From contig JACKAP010000001.1 of assembly GCA_020635015.1 (NCBI GenBank), positions 620,001 through 684,000 on the forward strand: DNA of 64,000 nt, read 5' to 3'. Position numbers and translations under genes: made by a program. This stretch comes from Calditrichia bacterium (GTDB lineage: Bacteria > Calditrichota > Calditrichia > RBG-13-44-9 > J075). Shown here piece by piece: positions 26,998 through 36,441 of this stretch (the stretch's first letter is position 1; the number at the start of each line of letters is the position of its first letter). The notes under the pieces are model-generated. The model searched no databases and was not told where the DNA came from. It saw only the letters and a program-made list of their open reading frames with translations.

Positions 26998-28188
26998 TCA
27001 GCTTCTCATTTCCTTCAACTGCCGTTTCAATTCCACCGCCGCCAGGGCGTAGCCGCCGTTCGAGCCGTCGAGGAAGTGCACGTGATCGGTCTTGTAATCC
27101 GAGATCACGCAGGTGACCAGGGCGGTGGAGGAGGTATGAATCCCGAAGGCGATCTTGCCCTGTTGCTGAAACTGGCGGAGCACGGAAAGCAAGTCTCCCC
27201 GCTGCGATTGGGTTCCGGAGATCACCATGCGCAGCAGGCCGTCGAATTTACGATAATCAGAATTGAGAATCAGATTCTCCTTGTAACGTCCCCAATCGCC
27301 GTTTTCGGTGAGCGTTTTGCGCAACATCATCCATCTGCCGGCATGCACCAGCAGTTTCAGCCGGAGCGCATATTTCCAGCGGGCCCAGCGGGTCTGAAAA
27401 GCTGAGCGAATCCGGATTTCTTGGGACAGTTTGCGCAGGGAGGCCACCAGGGACAGGCGGTCCTTGCGCAGGGGGTGGTGGGTGGCTTCCGGCCCGTAGA
27501 TTTGGAATATCTGGTCCAGGATCATCTTATAGGTCACTTTTCGGGTAAAATTATCCGCCGCCATCGCCTGCACTAACAACGAAACAGTTTCCCCATGGGG
27601 ACTGGGCACCTCATCCCAGCGGCATTCAAATCCGGCGAAACTGACCGAAGGTACGATATTTTCATCAGAGATCAAAAAAGGATTGTCGGCGGCGGGGCTT
27701 TTGATCAATTCTTCGGCATACCCCAGGCCGTCGCCCAGGAACATCGCCTGGTGATATTGGGATGAAGGCTGGAATTTACCCACCAACACCCGGTAGCCGT
27801 CGCCCTGCAGGCGCGCCATCGGCACCATGCCGATGCGCAGCTCCAGATCGAAGCTTTCCTTCGCCATTTGCCGGGTGCCCACCAGGGCGGCTTCCACTGC
27901 CGGGCGGCAGGAGGGAGGGATGCAGAAGGTGGCGCCGTCACCTCCAAAAACGTAGGGAATTTGGAGCGGTTTTACAGCATTCAATAATCCGACGATCGAA
28001 GCAACGCCCAATGAATTGACATCCTTATATCGCCCGGCCTGGATGGCGCGGGTCGATCCAGCCACGTCGGTAATGACCACAAACCAGTCGACAGGCAGCG
28101 GAACATACCACTTGACCCGGTAGAAGTCTTCAAAAGCGGAAAACCCGGGCAGCTGTTCGTAGAATGTCTCGCTGGAAAAACCCATCAT
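26998..28188 (-). CDS. DUF3095 family protein
   Basis: A 396-residue protein. The N-terminal third matches the DUF3095 pattern: WYVPLPVDWFVVITDVAGSTRAIQAGRYKDVNSLGVASIVG (about 27-67) followed by IPYVFGGDGATFCIPP (about 77-92). The GST-A-I...GRY and FGGDG motifs resemble a class III nucleotide cyclase-like fold, but I see no complete set of cyclase metal and purine residues. The C-terminal part (about 225-396) is helical and ends with a compact alpha/beta segment. ATG codons at 28188 and 28185 are both possible. The function is unknown in the family; a nucleotide-related role is inference. Confidence 0.85.
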   Translation of the reverse strand: MMGFSSETFYEQLPGFSAFEDFYRVKWYVPLPVDWFVVITDVAGSTRAIQAGRYKDVNSLGVASIVGLLNAVKPLQIPYVFGGDGATFCIPPSCRPAVEAALVGTRQMAKESFDLELRIGMVPMARLQGDGYRVLVGKFQPSSQYHQAMFLGDGLGYAEELIKSPAADNPFLISDENIVPSVSFAGFECRWDEVPSPHGETVSLLVQAMAADNFTRKVTYKMILDQIFQIYGPEATHHPLRKDRLSLVASLRKLSQEIRIRSAFQTRWARWKYALRLKLLVHAGRWMMLRKTLTENGDWGRYKENLILNSDYRKFDGLLRMVISGTQSQRGDLLSVLRQFQQQGKIAFGIHTSSTALVTCVISDYKTDHVHFLDGSNGGYALAAVELKRQLKEMRS

Positions 28189-28283
28189 TCAAAGTCCGTT
28201 TATTTCTGCCGCTAACTTAACCCGGGCGGCTGTGTCTATGTTTGATAGATTCCACGTATCATTAGACGGGTTACTAGTTTCTT

Positions 28284-28374
28284 GCCACAGAGACACAGAG
28301 TTCACGGAGCTTCTTTAATGTACAGTTTTTAGCTGTTCGTTGTCGGTTCTCTGTGAACTCTGTGTCTCTGTGAC
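28284..28374. repeat. CACAGAG hairpin element with degenerate loop
   Basis: The arms GCCACAGAGACACAGAGTTC and GAACTCTGTGTCTCTGTG flank a loop containing diverged AGTTTTT/AGCTGTT-like words. It lies between the divergent DUF3095 and cinA genes. Confidence 0.75.
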
Positions 28375-28487
28375 ATGTATTTAAATTTAGATTGTTCCTC
28401 TGAACTGTTTTTAGCATTATAATTTATCGACTGGCAGCATTAAATTACGATGAAACTTTGATGAACCTGCGAATCCGGGAGGGTAAG

Positions 28488-29738
28488 ATGAAAGCAATCG
28501 CCATTTCGATCGGTAATGAACTGCTCAATGGGCGTACCGTCAACAGTAACGCCAGCTATATCGGGCGGCAGTTGCAGGAGACCGGCATCCCGCTGCGCCG
28601 GGTGCTGACGGTGCGCGATGAGCCGGATGAGATTACATCTGCCCTGCGCCTGGCGCTGGATCAGACGGAGGTGGTGCTGCTGACCGGCGGGCTGGGACCT
28701 ACCCATGACGACATCACCCTCAAGGTGGTGGCGGATTTTTTTGAGAGCGAACTGGTGTTCCATCCCGAAGTGATGGCGCGGATCGAGGAGCGCTACCGCG
28801 AGCGGGGGCGGGTGCTGCCGGAGGTCAATCGCCGGCTGGCCTACGTGCCGGAAAAGGCGGAGGTGATCATGAATCCGGTCGGCACCGCTCCCGGGGCGCA
28901 TTTTCGCGATCAGGCCGGCCGCCAGGTGTTTGTGATGCCCGGCGTACCCCGGGAGATGGAAGGGATGATGCAAAGTTATGTTCTGCCGCATCTGAAGCAG
29001 GAAAATCGCGGAGCGAACTTTACGGTGCACCTCTACCGCACCACCGGCATCGCCGAATCGCGTATCTTTGAATTATGCCGCAGCCTCTTCGACCAATATC
29101 CCGAATTCGAGACCGCCTTCCTGCCTAAATTCACCGGGGTGGATATTCGTATTACTTACCGTGAAGGGGAAGGACCTTCCAATGAGAAATTCCAGTCATT
29201 TGAACAGGAATTCTACGGCATCATCGGAGCGTATATATACACCACCGAAGACATCGAACTGGAAGCGGTGATTGGGCAACTGCTCAACCAACGCGGCTGG
29301 ATCCTGGCGGTGGCGGAGAGTTGCACCGGGGGGATGGTGCAGCATAAGATCACCAATATTCCGGGCAGTTCCGATTATTTCCTGGCCGGTTTGACCACTT
29401 ACAGCAATCAGAGCAAGCTGGCGCTGCTGGGGGTGAAGGAGACCACCCTGCAGCGTTTCGGAGCGGTGAGCGCGGAGACGGCGCAGGAAATGGCGGAAGG
29501 GCTGCGTCAGAGAATGGGCTGCGATGTGGCGATCTCCACCACCGGCATCGCCGGTCCCGGCGGGGCGACGCCGGATAAGCCGGTGGGTTTGATGTATGCC
29601 GGGCTGGCCACCGCGGAGAGATCATTTGCCGTCAAGTTTCTCCTCGGCAAGGAGCGTCTGATCAATAAGGAACGTGGCGCTCAGGCGGCGCTGGAGATGT
29701 TGCGGCGGGAGTTGCTGGGGATTAAGCAGGATGGTTGA
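28488..29738 (+). CDS. cinA: CinA family protein (NMN amidohydrolase / competence-damage protein)
   Basis: A 416-residue two-domain protein. Residues 1 to about 170 are a MoCF-like domain with ISIGNELLNGRTVNSNASYIGRQL, LLTGGLGPTHDDIT and VMPGVPREMEGMM. Residues about 255-416 are the PncC-type amidohydrolase domain with VAESCTGGMV, LAGLTTYSNQSKLALLGV and ISTTGIAGPGGATPDKPVGLMY. In characterised members the C-terminal domain deamidates nicotinamide mononucleotide and the N-terminal domain can hydrolyse ADP-ribose. The ATG at 28488 is taken because GGAGGG precedes it; 28458 would add ten residues. It acts in cytosolic NAD salvage or repair. Confidence 0.95.
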   Translation: MKAIAISIGNELLNGRTVNSNASYIGRQLQETGIPLRRVLTVRDEPDEITSALRLALDQTEVVLLTGGLGPTHDDITLKVVADFFESELVFHPEVMARIEERYRERGRVLPEVNRRLAYVPEKAEVIMNPVGTAPGAHFRDQAGRQVFVMPGVPREMEGMMQSYVLPHLKQENRGANFTVHLYRTTGIAESRIFELCRSLFDQYPEFETAFLPKFTGVDIRITYREGEGPSNEKFQSFEQEFYGIIGAYIYTTEDIELEAVIGQLLNQRGWILAVAESCTGGMVQHKITNIPGSSDYFLAGLTTYSNQSKLALLGVKETTLQRFGAVSAETAQEMAEGLRQRMGCDVAISTTGIAGPGGATPDKPVGLMYAGLATAERSFAVKFLLGKERLINKERGAQAALEMLRRELLGIKQDG

Positions 29739-29795
29739 GTATGGATGGGGGTATGGGGTGATGGGTAAAGAACTGACAATATCAGGTATTTAAAC

Positions 29796-30554
29796 ATGAA
29801 TAAGGTCTATTGTAAAATCAGCCGATTTATCCTGGCCTTCGTCCTGCTAGCCAGCGGGTGCTCCAGAGGCGCGGAAGCGCCGGAGCGGGAGCCAGCGATC
29901 CAGCCGGTGCTGGCCAGGCACATTGAGGTTCCGGAACCTTCCGGCCTGAGTATTTCTCCTGACGGGCAGTTCCTGTGGTCAGTCAGTGATGCCGACAGTC
30001 GGATTTATAAACTCGATCTGGAAGGGAAGATCTTAAAAATTCTGCCGCCTCCCTACCCGGGTGCCGATCTGGAGGGAATTGCCAGCGATCCTGATCCGGG
30101 CTTTTTATGGCTGGTAGAAGAGCGCAATCGGGAAGTGTTGAAAATTGATACGGCCGGCACGCTGCTGTCGCGAACCGTATTAAATATCGATACTGCTCCC
30201 AACAGCGGGCCGGAGGGTATTGCCTGGCACAGCAAAGCACAACGGCTTTATGTGCTGACCGAGAAACGACCTTCCCTGCTGCTCAAACTGAATGCAGACT
30301 TGACAATCGAACAACAGTACGCCCTCAGCGGCGCCCGGGACTATTCCGGCCTGTTTTATGATGCGGCATTGGATCAATTCTGGATGGTCAGCGATCAGTC
30401 GCGTCTCCTTTTTCGCTGGGATATTGCTTCCGGTATCATAAAGTCTTACCAGCTGGGTTTTGACAAAGCAGAAGGCGTCGTCGTGTACGGCAACAGAGCC
30501 TACATCGTCAGCGACAGCACCGAAATGCTTTACATATTTGATCTTACCGACTGA
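29796..30554 (+). CDS. SdiA-regulated-like beta-propeller lipoprotein
   Basis: A 252-residue protein. The lipobox LLASGC (Cys about 22) marks a lipoprotein. The remainder is a propeller of the SdiA-regulated/YjiK type: PEPSGLSISPDGQFLWSVSDADSRIYKLDLEGKIL, ADLEGIASDPDPGFLWLVEERNREVLKID, GPEGIAWHSKAQRLYVLTEKRP, YSGLFYDAALDQFWMVSDQSRLL and KAEGVVVYGNRAYIVSDS. No catalytic residues are evident; family members are periplasmic or surface proteins of unknown role. It follows cinA by 57 bp but has no clear ribosome site. Confidence 0.85.
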   Translation: MNKVYCKISRFILAFVLLASGCSRGAEAPEREPAIQPVLARHIEVPEPSGLSISPDGQFLWSVSDADSRIYKLDLEGKILKILPPPYPGADLEGIASDPDPGFLWLVEERNREVLKIDTAGTLLSRTVLNIDTAPNSGPEGIAWHSKAQRLYVLTEKRPSLLLKLNADLTIEQQYALSGARDYSGLFYDAALDQFWMVSDQSRLLFRWDIASGIIKSYQLGFDKAEGVVVYGNRAYIVSDSTEMLYIFDLTD

Positions 30555-30594
30555 ATTTCCTGTGTATTCTCTGCACAATTCCCCTCTATCCGCG

Positions 30595-30671
30595 ATCCTC
30601 CATCCTCCATCCTTCACCCTTCACCCTTTATCCTTCATCCTTTATCCAACATCCAACATCTAACATCCATC
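30595..30671. repeat. Eleven in-phase heptads (ATCCTTC-type)
   Basis: ATCCTCC, ATCCTCC, ATCCTTC, ACCCTTC, ACCCTTT, ATCCTTC, ATCCTTT, ATCCAAC, ATCCAAC, ATCTAAC and ATCCATC, without phase slip. The words drift stepwise along the tract. It separates the SdiA-regulated-like gene from the zinc-ribbon gene. Confidence 0.9.
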
Positions 30672-30750
30672 AAGCATCCAGCGCCCTTTGGTACAATACT
30701 TGTTTCGATCTCAGGATGGAATCTTGGGAAATCAACAAAGGGAGTTCATC

Positions 30751-32289
30751 ATGTTCTGCGATCAATGTGCCGCTTATGTAAGCCACCACCGGCAGGAGTG
30801 CCCTTATTGCGGCACGCCGTTGCGGCGGAAGAAAGAAACCCGAATATTTAATGGAGCGCCCCCGGGCAGTCCGCGTTACTATTGCGAGCAATGCCGCAGC
30901 AGCAGTTATCACCAGGTTTGCCCGGTTCATCAGACGGCCGGCATCTTGATTGCAGAGATCATTACCCGGCCGGTATCACCGCCTCCGGCACCGGCCGGCA
31001 CCCCGCTGCCTTCATCGCCGGCGGCAGGTCTGCCGGATCCCCGGCAAGCGCAGCACAACGCCACGATTCTACCGCCAGACTCCGGCGCAGCAGCGGCGCC
31101 AAAGCATGCAGCTCCGGAAACCAGAAATGCTGTCTCCGGTAATGATGCGCCGGAAGCACCCTACACCCGCCCGGCAGGGTCCGCTGACGCCGGCGCTGCA
31201 ACACCTTATCCAGAGGCAGCTGCCTACTGGAACACGCCGGGCAATGAGTTTCCCGCGACATCATTACTGCCTGCTTCCTGGCCGGGACGAATCCTGGGAA
31301 TCGCCTTTTTATTGTTTTGTCTGGCGATCGCCGGCGGTGCGGCGATGCTTTATTTTGGTAACTTTCAAAGCGACAATCGCTCGGCACTATACGGCCGGGC
31401 AGAAACCATGCTGCTGGAGGGCCAGCTTGCGGAAGCGCTGGCCGATTTCCAGGTTTACCGGGAGCGCTATCCCCAGGACCCGGCCCTGCCGCTGGTCAAC
31501 GAGCAGATCGCCGCGATCGAAAAAGAGCTGTCCGCACTCAACCAGCGGATCGACAAGCTAATGGACCGGGCGGAACTGGCCGTCCGTAAAAAGCACTATC
31601 TAACGCCTCCCAACCAACATGCGGTATATTTCCTCGGGGAAGTGCTGGCGTTGAACCCGAATCATCCCCAGGCGCTGGAAATGCTCGACCGCATCGTCGG
31701 CATTTATGAAAGCGAGGCCCGGGATGCGTTAGCGGAGAAGAATTACTGGGGCGCGATCCGGCTCTATCAAAGCATCTTGCAAATTCGCCCTCACAATGTA
31801 TTTGCCATGAATGAAATTGAGCGTATCCGTGCCATCCTTCCCGCTACTGTGCACACCGCTGAAGGTGTCACCGTCGACGGCGGTGTATCGGCAGCCTTCC
31901 GGCAGACCGCATCCGGCGGTCCGACGGGTAACCTGTCCAGCGGCGACCAGACGCAATCATCTCAGCCGGAGCTGTCATCCACTGCCGCACCGGCGGAGGT
32001 CCCGCTGGTGATCGAAGCGCTGGTCGATGGCGGGAGAAGGCACTATCGGCACCGGATTAAACCGGAGATTCCCGAGGAATTGCGCGGCGAGGGTTTGATC
32101 ATGATCCGGGGTGAATGCACGGTCGGATTGGACGGCAAGGTGGAAGCGGTGCGCCTGATAACCCCCTCGTCGGTGGAAGCACTGAATCAGCTTGCAATCC
32201 ATACTTTCCAGGAGTTCCGCTATCAACCGGCCACCTATCAGGGCAAGCCGGCCAGATTTAAGTGCACCGAATTGATGACGGTCAGGTGA
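30751..32289 (+). CDS. Zinc-ribbon / TPR / TonB C-terminal domain membrane protein
   Basis: A 512-residue protein with an unusual order of parts. Residues 1-55 carry four CxxC-like pairs (CDQC, CPYC, CEQC and a later Cys) forming a cytoplasmic zinc ribbon. About 70-175 is a Pro/Ala-rich linker. One transmembrane helix (ILGIAFLLFCLAIAGGAAMLYFG) lies near 190-212. About 220-365 is TPR-like helices (LEGQLAEALADFQVYRERYPQDPAL; NYWGAIRLYQSILQIRPHNVFAMNEIERI). Residues about 430-512 are a TonB_C-type domain (GLIMIRGECTVGLDGKVEAVRLITPSSVEALNQLAIHTFQEFRYQPA). GGGAG lies 8 nt before the ATG. No exbB/exbD is adjacent, so TonB-like energy transduction is uncertain. Confidence 0.85.
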   Translation: MFCDQCAAYVSHHRQECPYCGTPLRRKKETRIFNGAPPGSPRYYCEQCRSSSYHQVCPVHQTAGILIAEIITRPVSPPPAPAGTPLPSSPAAGLPDPRQAQHNATILPPDSGAAAAPKHAAPETRNAVSGNDAPEAPYTRPAGSADAGAATPYPEAAAYWNTPGNEFPATSLLPASWPGRILGIAFLLFCLAIAGGAAMLYFGNFQSDNRSALYGRAETMLLEGQLAEALADFQVYRERYPQDPALPLVNEQIAAIEKELSALNQRIDKLMDRAELAVRKKHYLTPPNQHAVYFLGEVLALNPNHPQALEMLDRIVGIYESEARDALAEKNYWGAIRLYQSILQIRPHNVFAMNEIERIRAILPATVHTAEGVTVDGGVSAAFRQTASGGPTGNLSSGDQTQSSQPELSSTAAPAEVPLVIEALVDGGRRHYRHRIKPEIPEELRGEGLIMIRGECTVGLDGKVEAVRLITPSSVEALNQLAIHTFQEFRYQPATYQGKPARFKCTELMTVR

Positions 32290-32404
32290 GTCACTCCCGT
32301 GTTCGGGATGAAGGCTCTCCGGGCTCGCAAATGCTAAAGCCTTCGGAATGACTCGACGCGGAGCGTCGGCGGTTGCATTCGGCGCAGAGCGCCGAACGAG
32401 ATAC

Positions 32405-32438
32405 AAAAAAATGCCGGCCCCCCAGGGGAAGCCGGCAT
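32405..32438 (-). terminator. Rho-independent terminator of paralogue A
   Basis: An 8-bp stem ATGCCGGC/GCCGGCAT with a 12-nt loop, followed on the minus strand by a T7 run. It lies about 70 nt beyond the stop codon. An identical copy is at 36340-36373. Confidence 0.9.
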
Positions 32439-32467
32439 TGTAATTCATTGACCAACTGCAGGTCAAA

Positions 32468-32506
32468 TTGTTATCGCTGACCCGCAGTTGGGGTCAGCGA
32501 TAACAA
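32468..32506 (-). terminator. Hairpin abutting the stop codon of paralogue A
   Basis: A perfect 15-bp stem (TTGTTATCGCTGACC with its complement) and a 9-nt loop, beginning at the base after the stop codon. There is no immediate T run, so it may protect or process the mRNA 3' end ahead of the terminator at 32405. It is duplicated at 36403-36441. Confidence 0.75.
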
Positions 32507-35500
32507 TCACTTCAAGAGGATCATCTTCTTGCTGTCGACGAAGTCGTTGGCCTCGATGCGGTAGATGTAAATACCACTGGAGACCTTCGCGCCGAAATCG
32601 TTGGTGCCGTCCCACACCGCCGTCTTGAAACCGGCCGTCTGGCGATTGTTCACCAGCGTCTTGACCACCTGGCCCAGCACGTTGTAGATCTTCACGCTCA
32701 CCTTCGCATCTTCCCGCAGACCGTAACGAATCGTGGTCGTCGGGTTGAACGGGTTCGGATAGTTCTGCTGCAGGCTGAACTCCGTCGGGATGCCGGTCAG
32801 GCCATCCTCGATGCCGGTGATCACAAAGATCGAGTTACCAAGATCCACCCACATCTGCTGCGCCGCACGGGCCGCATCCATCATCTCAGACAGCGTCGCA
32901 CCGGCGACCATCGCAAAGCCCACACGCTCGCTCGCCCCGTTGTCGATATTCACCGGGCTCAGGCCGAAGATCTGCGCATGATCCTGCGCGCTGCCACCGT
33001 CTCCATTCGGGTTGGTGGCGCGGTTGAAGCTCAGGTAGCTCCACTTGTCGCCGTCGGTCATCCGCGGGGGATAGACTTCATCCGCCGAGATCATGATCCG
33101 CCGCGCAGCAAACACGCTCTGCGACAGCGGCACCACGCCCATGTAGGCATTCGCGCCACTGCCCTGATGCAGTTCCAGAACCTCGATGCCAAACGGGTTG
33201 CCACCGTTCACGCCCGGGATGGTGTTGGTTGAATCGGTCACCACCTGGCCGCGGTCATTGGCCGTCGCCGGATCCACATCCCAGTCGAAGAATGCGCCCA
33301 CCTTCACATCGGCCAGGTTCGCGCCGCTGTTGTTGGCCACATCCAACTGATACAGCACCATCCGGTCTTTGCCCGGCTCATCCACGCTGTAGGTCGTCTG
33401 GGTGATGTCAACCCCCAACGGCACTTCCGCCAGCGCGTCGCTGTAGCTGGTCACATATTCCGTGGTCGTGCCCGTCGAGCCGCTGCCGTCGATGTTGCTG
33501 GTGAACTGGAAGTCGGCGTCAAACACCTGGGTCTCATCACGCGCCGCATCCGACACATGGAATGAGTCGGTCGCCACGATGATCGCGCCTTCGAACAGAC
33601 GCTGACCCGAGCTCGTCGCCGGGTTGAACTGGAAGCCGCTGCCCGGCGCCGGCGGGAAGGTGTTCAGCCAGCCGATATTGCCTTCGTTGGTCACCGAGGC
33701 CAGGATCGCCGCGGTGCTGTGATCGGCAAACGCCTCATCCAGCGACGACACCGTCGCGCTCACCGTATCGCTCGGGTCGCTCTCGCCTTCGGTGTAGACC
33801 GCCGTCAGGTAGTAGTAGTAAGTGCCCGTAGACAGGCCGCCGTCTTCGTAGCTGAAAGTCAGCGAATCCACACTGGCGATCTGGCTGAAGCTCACATTGT
33901 CATCCGAACGGTAGATGTTGTAGCCGTCCAGCGATTCAACCGGCGGATTGACCGGGTCGCCTTTGATGCTGCCCGCGTCGCTCAGCTGCGGCTGGCTGCC
34001 GTCCAGGAAGTAGGCTCCCTGGGATACCCCGGCTGCGCCGCCCTGGGCGTTGAACTGACGGAACAGCGATTTCAGATCGCTCATCGGCAGGGTGTGCCGC
34101 GAGCCGTCGCTGCCCAACTCCACGATCCGCGCATTCGGGCCGCTGCCTTCCTGCACGATCGCCCGGATCATCAGGTTGTTATCGAATCCGGCAATCCCGG
34201 TGTTGCCCAGGGTCTGCCAGGGGAAGCCGATCAAGGGCGCATTCACCCAGGAGCGGTCGCTGTACACACCGTCGGTATCCCAGGTTATAAACAGCGCCTC
34301 GCCATTCGGCTCATTGTAGGAAATGAAGAAATCATCACTGTTAATCGTCACACCCGCCGAGGAGACATCCACCGTCTCGAAACCGCCCCGGTTGATCGGG
34401 TGGGAGCCGGTGGCCAGCGAAGTGCCCGGGCCGGCGGAAGTGCCATCCCAGACCGTATAGTTGCCGCTGGTCATCGCTGCCGGGTCGGCAGTGGCGGAAA
34501 ACCACACCTTGATCGACAGCAGGGTGGACGGATAGACGTTGGGGGTAAAGCGTACCGCCAGATCCCCTTCCGCCGTCGCGCCGATCGACAGGTTGCCTTC
34601 TCCGGTGTTGTCATCGTAGAGCAGTTCCACGCCGTCTATCGGCGCATCCCAGGTCAGCTGCACCGAGCTGGACCCGCCAGTGGCGCTCACGTTGCCGGGA
34701 GGATTGCCGGGGGTCCCACTGCTGGGTGGAGAATACAGGCTGACAAAACGGGCAGAGACTCCGGAAACAATGGTGCGCACCAGGGTATTGGTAGTGGGAT
34801 CAACCTCATGCACCCCGGCGCCGTTGGTGGTGAGCAGGTTACCGTTGCCCAATTCCCACACCCCGCGGTTGCCGGTCACCGGATCGACCACACTCTTAAA
34901 GGTGCCGTCTGAACCGAAGAGGTAAACGCCGGAAGGCGTCGAAAAAGCGGATACGGCGACATCACCGTTCGCCAATTCGCTAGCCTGCTCTGCAAAAGGA
35001 ATCGTGGTGGTTGTAAAATCGGCGATATAAGTACCGCTGTAATCATAACGATGTGCGGTATTCGAGGAACCGCCTGTCACCAGCACATCGCTATCGCGAA
35101 AGAGGATACTCCAGGGCGAGTTCAGCCCGCCGGAGCCGTTGGCGATAAAATTGCCCAGGTAGTTTCCACCGAGATCAAATTCGGCAATCGCATTACTGTT
35201 GGCACCGGAAGCGACCGTCACCAGCAGGTTGTTGCTCGTCGGGTGATAGGTATGCCCGCGCATGTTGTCCAGGATGCTGGTATTTACGCCGCCGGCCGGG
35301 GCCAGAGTGTCGATAAACGCGCCGCTGGTGTCGTATTCTACTACCAGGTCCGTCAACTGGTCGGAGACCGATATGCTGTTGTTAGGACCCAGCACCGCCT
35401 GGATCGGCGTACTGACAAAACCACCGCCAGGCACAAAGTCGAGGTCAACCACATCACCGGTCGCCATATCAAACAGCATCACCCGGTCGCCGGTCGATTC

Positions 35501-35923
35501 CGGAATCATCAGATATTCGCCGGCCGACTCGATCGGGCTGAGCTGTGGTTTGCCGATCTCGGCATTGACCACCTTTCCGTGACCGTAGGTTAGCCTGGCC
35601 TCGGAGAAGTCATATTGCCCGCGCACATCTTCTAGATACGCCACCGATCCGTCACGGGCCGGATGGGCGAAGTTGGTAATCACCGCATACAAAGGCCGGC
35701 CGCTCTCATCGATGCCGTATACTTCGATGATCACCTGACCGGGAATAAACACCTGCAGCGGCAGATTGCTTTCCATCGCCGCCTGCTTGCCGGCCAGGCG
35801 CCATTGCGGGTTGTTCTCGGCCTTTTCCAACAACTGGGCCAGCGACATCTCCCCCGCAAATCCCAGGGTGCCCAGGATCAGCAGCAGCGACAAAATGAAC
35901 ATCACGTAACGCTTTTGAAGCAT
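32507..35923 (-). CDS. Secreted beta-propeller/FN3 protein with T9SS tail, paralogue A
   Basis: A 1138-residue protein starting at 35923, with GGAGGA just upstream; the upstream in-frame ATG at 36097 is less likely. The signal peptide covers residues 1-24. Residues about 130-400 are a propeller of NHL/WD-like repeats (VMLFDMATGDVVDLDFVPGG; ISVSDQLTDLVVEYDTSGAFIDTLAP; GVWELGNGNLLTTNGAGVHEVD). FN3 modules surround a domain with LYDDNTGEGNLSIG and VWDGTSAGPGT near 400-760. A segment on mean surface and mass-like features (FFDWDVDPATANDRGQV) comes next, then a T9SS tail (FSLQQNYPNPFNP, IYNVLGQVVKTL, VWDGTNDFG, SGIYIYRI, KMILLK). The function is unknown; it is a surface or secreted protein. Confidence 0.9.
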   Translation of the reverse strand: MLQKRYVMFILSLLLILGTLGFAGEMSLAQLLEKAENNPQWRLAGKQAAMESNLPLQVFIPGQVIIEVYGIDESGRPLYAVITNFAHPARDGSVAYLEDVRGQYDFSEARLTYGHGKVVNAEIGKPQLSPIESAGEYLMIPESTGDRVMLFDMATGDVVDLDFVPGGGFVSTPIQAVLGPNNSISVSDQLTDLVVEYDTSGAFIDTLAPAGGVNTSILDNMRGHTYHPTSNNLLVTVASGANSNAIAEFDLGGNYLGNFIANGSGGLNSPWSILFRDSDVLVTGGSSNTAHRYDYSGTYIADFTTTTIPFAEQASELANGDVAVSAFSTPSGVYLFGSDGTFKSVVDPVTGNRGVWELGNGNLLTTNGAGVHEVDPTTNTLVRTIVSGVSARFVSLYSPPSSGTPGNPPGNVSATGGSSSVQLTWDAPIDGVELLYDDNTGEGNLSIGATAEGDLAVRFTPNVYPSTLLSIKVWFSATADPAAMTSGNYTVWDGTSAGPGTSLATGSHPINRGGFETVDVSSAGVTINSDDFFISYNEPNGEALFITWDTDGVYSDRSWVNAPLIGFPWQTLGNTGIAGFDNNLMIRAIVQEGSGPNARIVELGSDGSRHTLPMSDLKSLFRQFNAQGGAAGVSQGAYFLDGSQPQLSDAGSIKGDPVNPPVESLDGYNIYRSDDNVSFSQIASVDSLTFSYEDGGLSTGTYYYYLTAVYTEGESDPSDTVSATVSSLDEAFADHSTAAILASVTNEGNIGWLNTFPPAPGSGFQFNPATSSGQRLFEGAIIVATDSFHVSDAARDETQVFDADFQFTSNIDGSGSTGTTTEYVTSYSDALAEVPLGVDITQTTYSVDEPGKDRMVLYQLDVANNSGANLADVKVGAFFDWDVDPATANDRGQVVTDSTNTIPGVNGGNPFGIEVLELHQGSGANAYMGVVPLSQSVFAARRIMISADEVYPPRMTDGDKWSYLSFNRATNPNGDGGSAQDHAQIFGLSPVNIDNGASERVGFAMVAGATLSEMMDAARAAQQMWVDLGNSIFVITGIEDGLTGIPTEFSLQQNYPNPFNPTTTIRYGLREDAKVSVKIYNVLGQVVKTLVNNRQTAGFKTAVWDGTNDFGAKVSSGIYIYRIEANDFVDSKKMILLK

Positions 35924-36267
35924 AGTTCCTCCGAAATATTTAGTGTGACGAACAGAATTAAATGCGGAAAAAATTAGGTTATCAACCGAACTTCGGCTGA
36001 TAAAAAGCCTTTGCATAATAATTTTTTGAAGCCAATAAAACAAGTGGAAATTGGAGCTAAGAGAAATATTATTGAGGGCAGGTGTTCTTTTATCCACGGA
36101 TTACACGGATTTATCACCCGATGCAGCGCGGGATGGTCGAGACGCGCAACCGCCCCTGATCGGCTTGCTGAACGCTGCGCTCCCGAAGCAATTCGGGATC
36201 CCCGTCTTGACGGAGGCGGGGAATAATTTGAGCGTTGATTAAGTCTTGGAAAAGAACCGATTCCTCG
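35924..36267. other. Intergenic region with GCAACCGCCCCTGAT element
   Basis: No gene seen. It contains the leader of paralogue A, a CCACGGATTACACGGA fragment near 36094, and at about 36145-36230 an element beginning GCAACCGCCCCTGAT and ending GGCGGGGAATAATT. That element recurs near 50183-50254. Confidence 0.55.
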
Positions 36268-36339
36268 GCTAAAGCCTTCGGAATGACTCGACGCGGAGCG
36301 TCGGCGGTTGCATTCGGCGCAGAGCGCCGAACGAGATAC

Positions 36340-36373
36340 AAAAAAATGCCGGCCCCCCAGGGGAAGCCGGCAT
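36340..36373 (-). terminator. Rho-independent terminator of paralogue B
   Basis: The same stem and T7 run as the terminator at 32405-32438, lying inside copy B of the long direct repeat. Confidence 0.88.
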
Positions 36374-36402
36374 TGTAATTCATTGACCAACTGCAGGTCA
36401 AA

Positions 36403-36441
36403 TTGTTATCGCTGACCCGCAGTTGGGGTCAGCGATAACAA
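36403..36441 (-). terminator. Hairpin abutting the stop codon of paralogue B
   Basis: A 15-bp perfect stem identical to 32468-32506, ending at the base next to the stop codon. Confidence 0.75.

Larger units (their letters stand above)
32333..34679. repeat. 2.35 kb near-identical direct repeat, copy A
   Basis: It covers the 3' half of secreted paralogue A and its terminators. It matches 36268-38609 with only scattered substitutions and five missing bases in copy B. Identity stops abruptly at 34679, just upstream of the FN3 domain, beyond which the two genes are only distantly similar. Confidence 0.95.
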
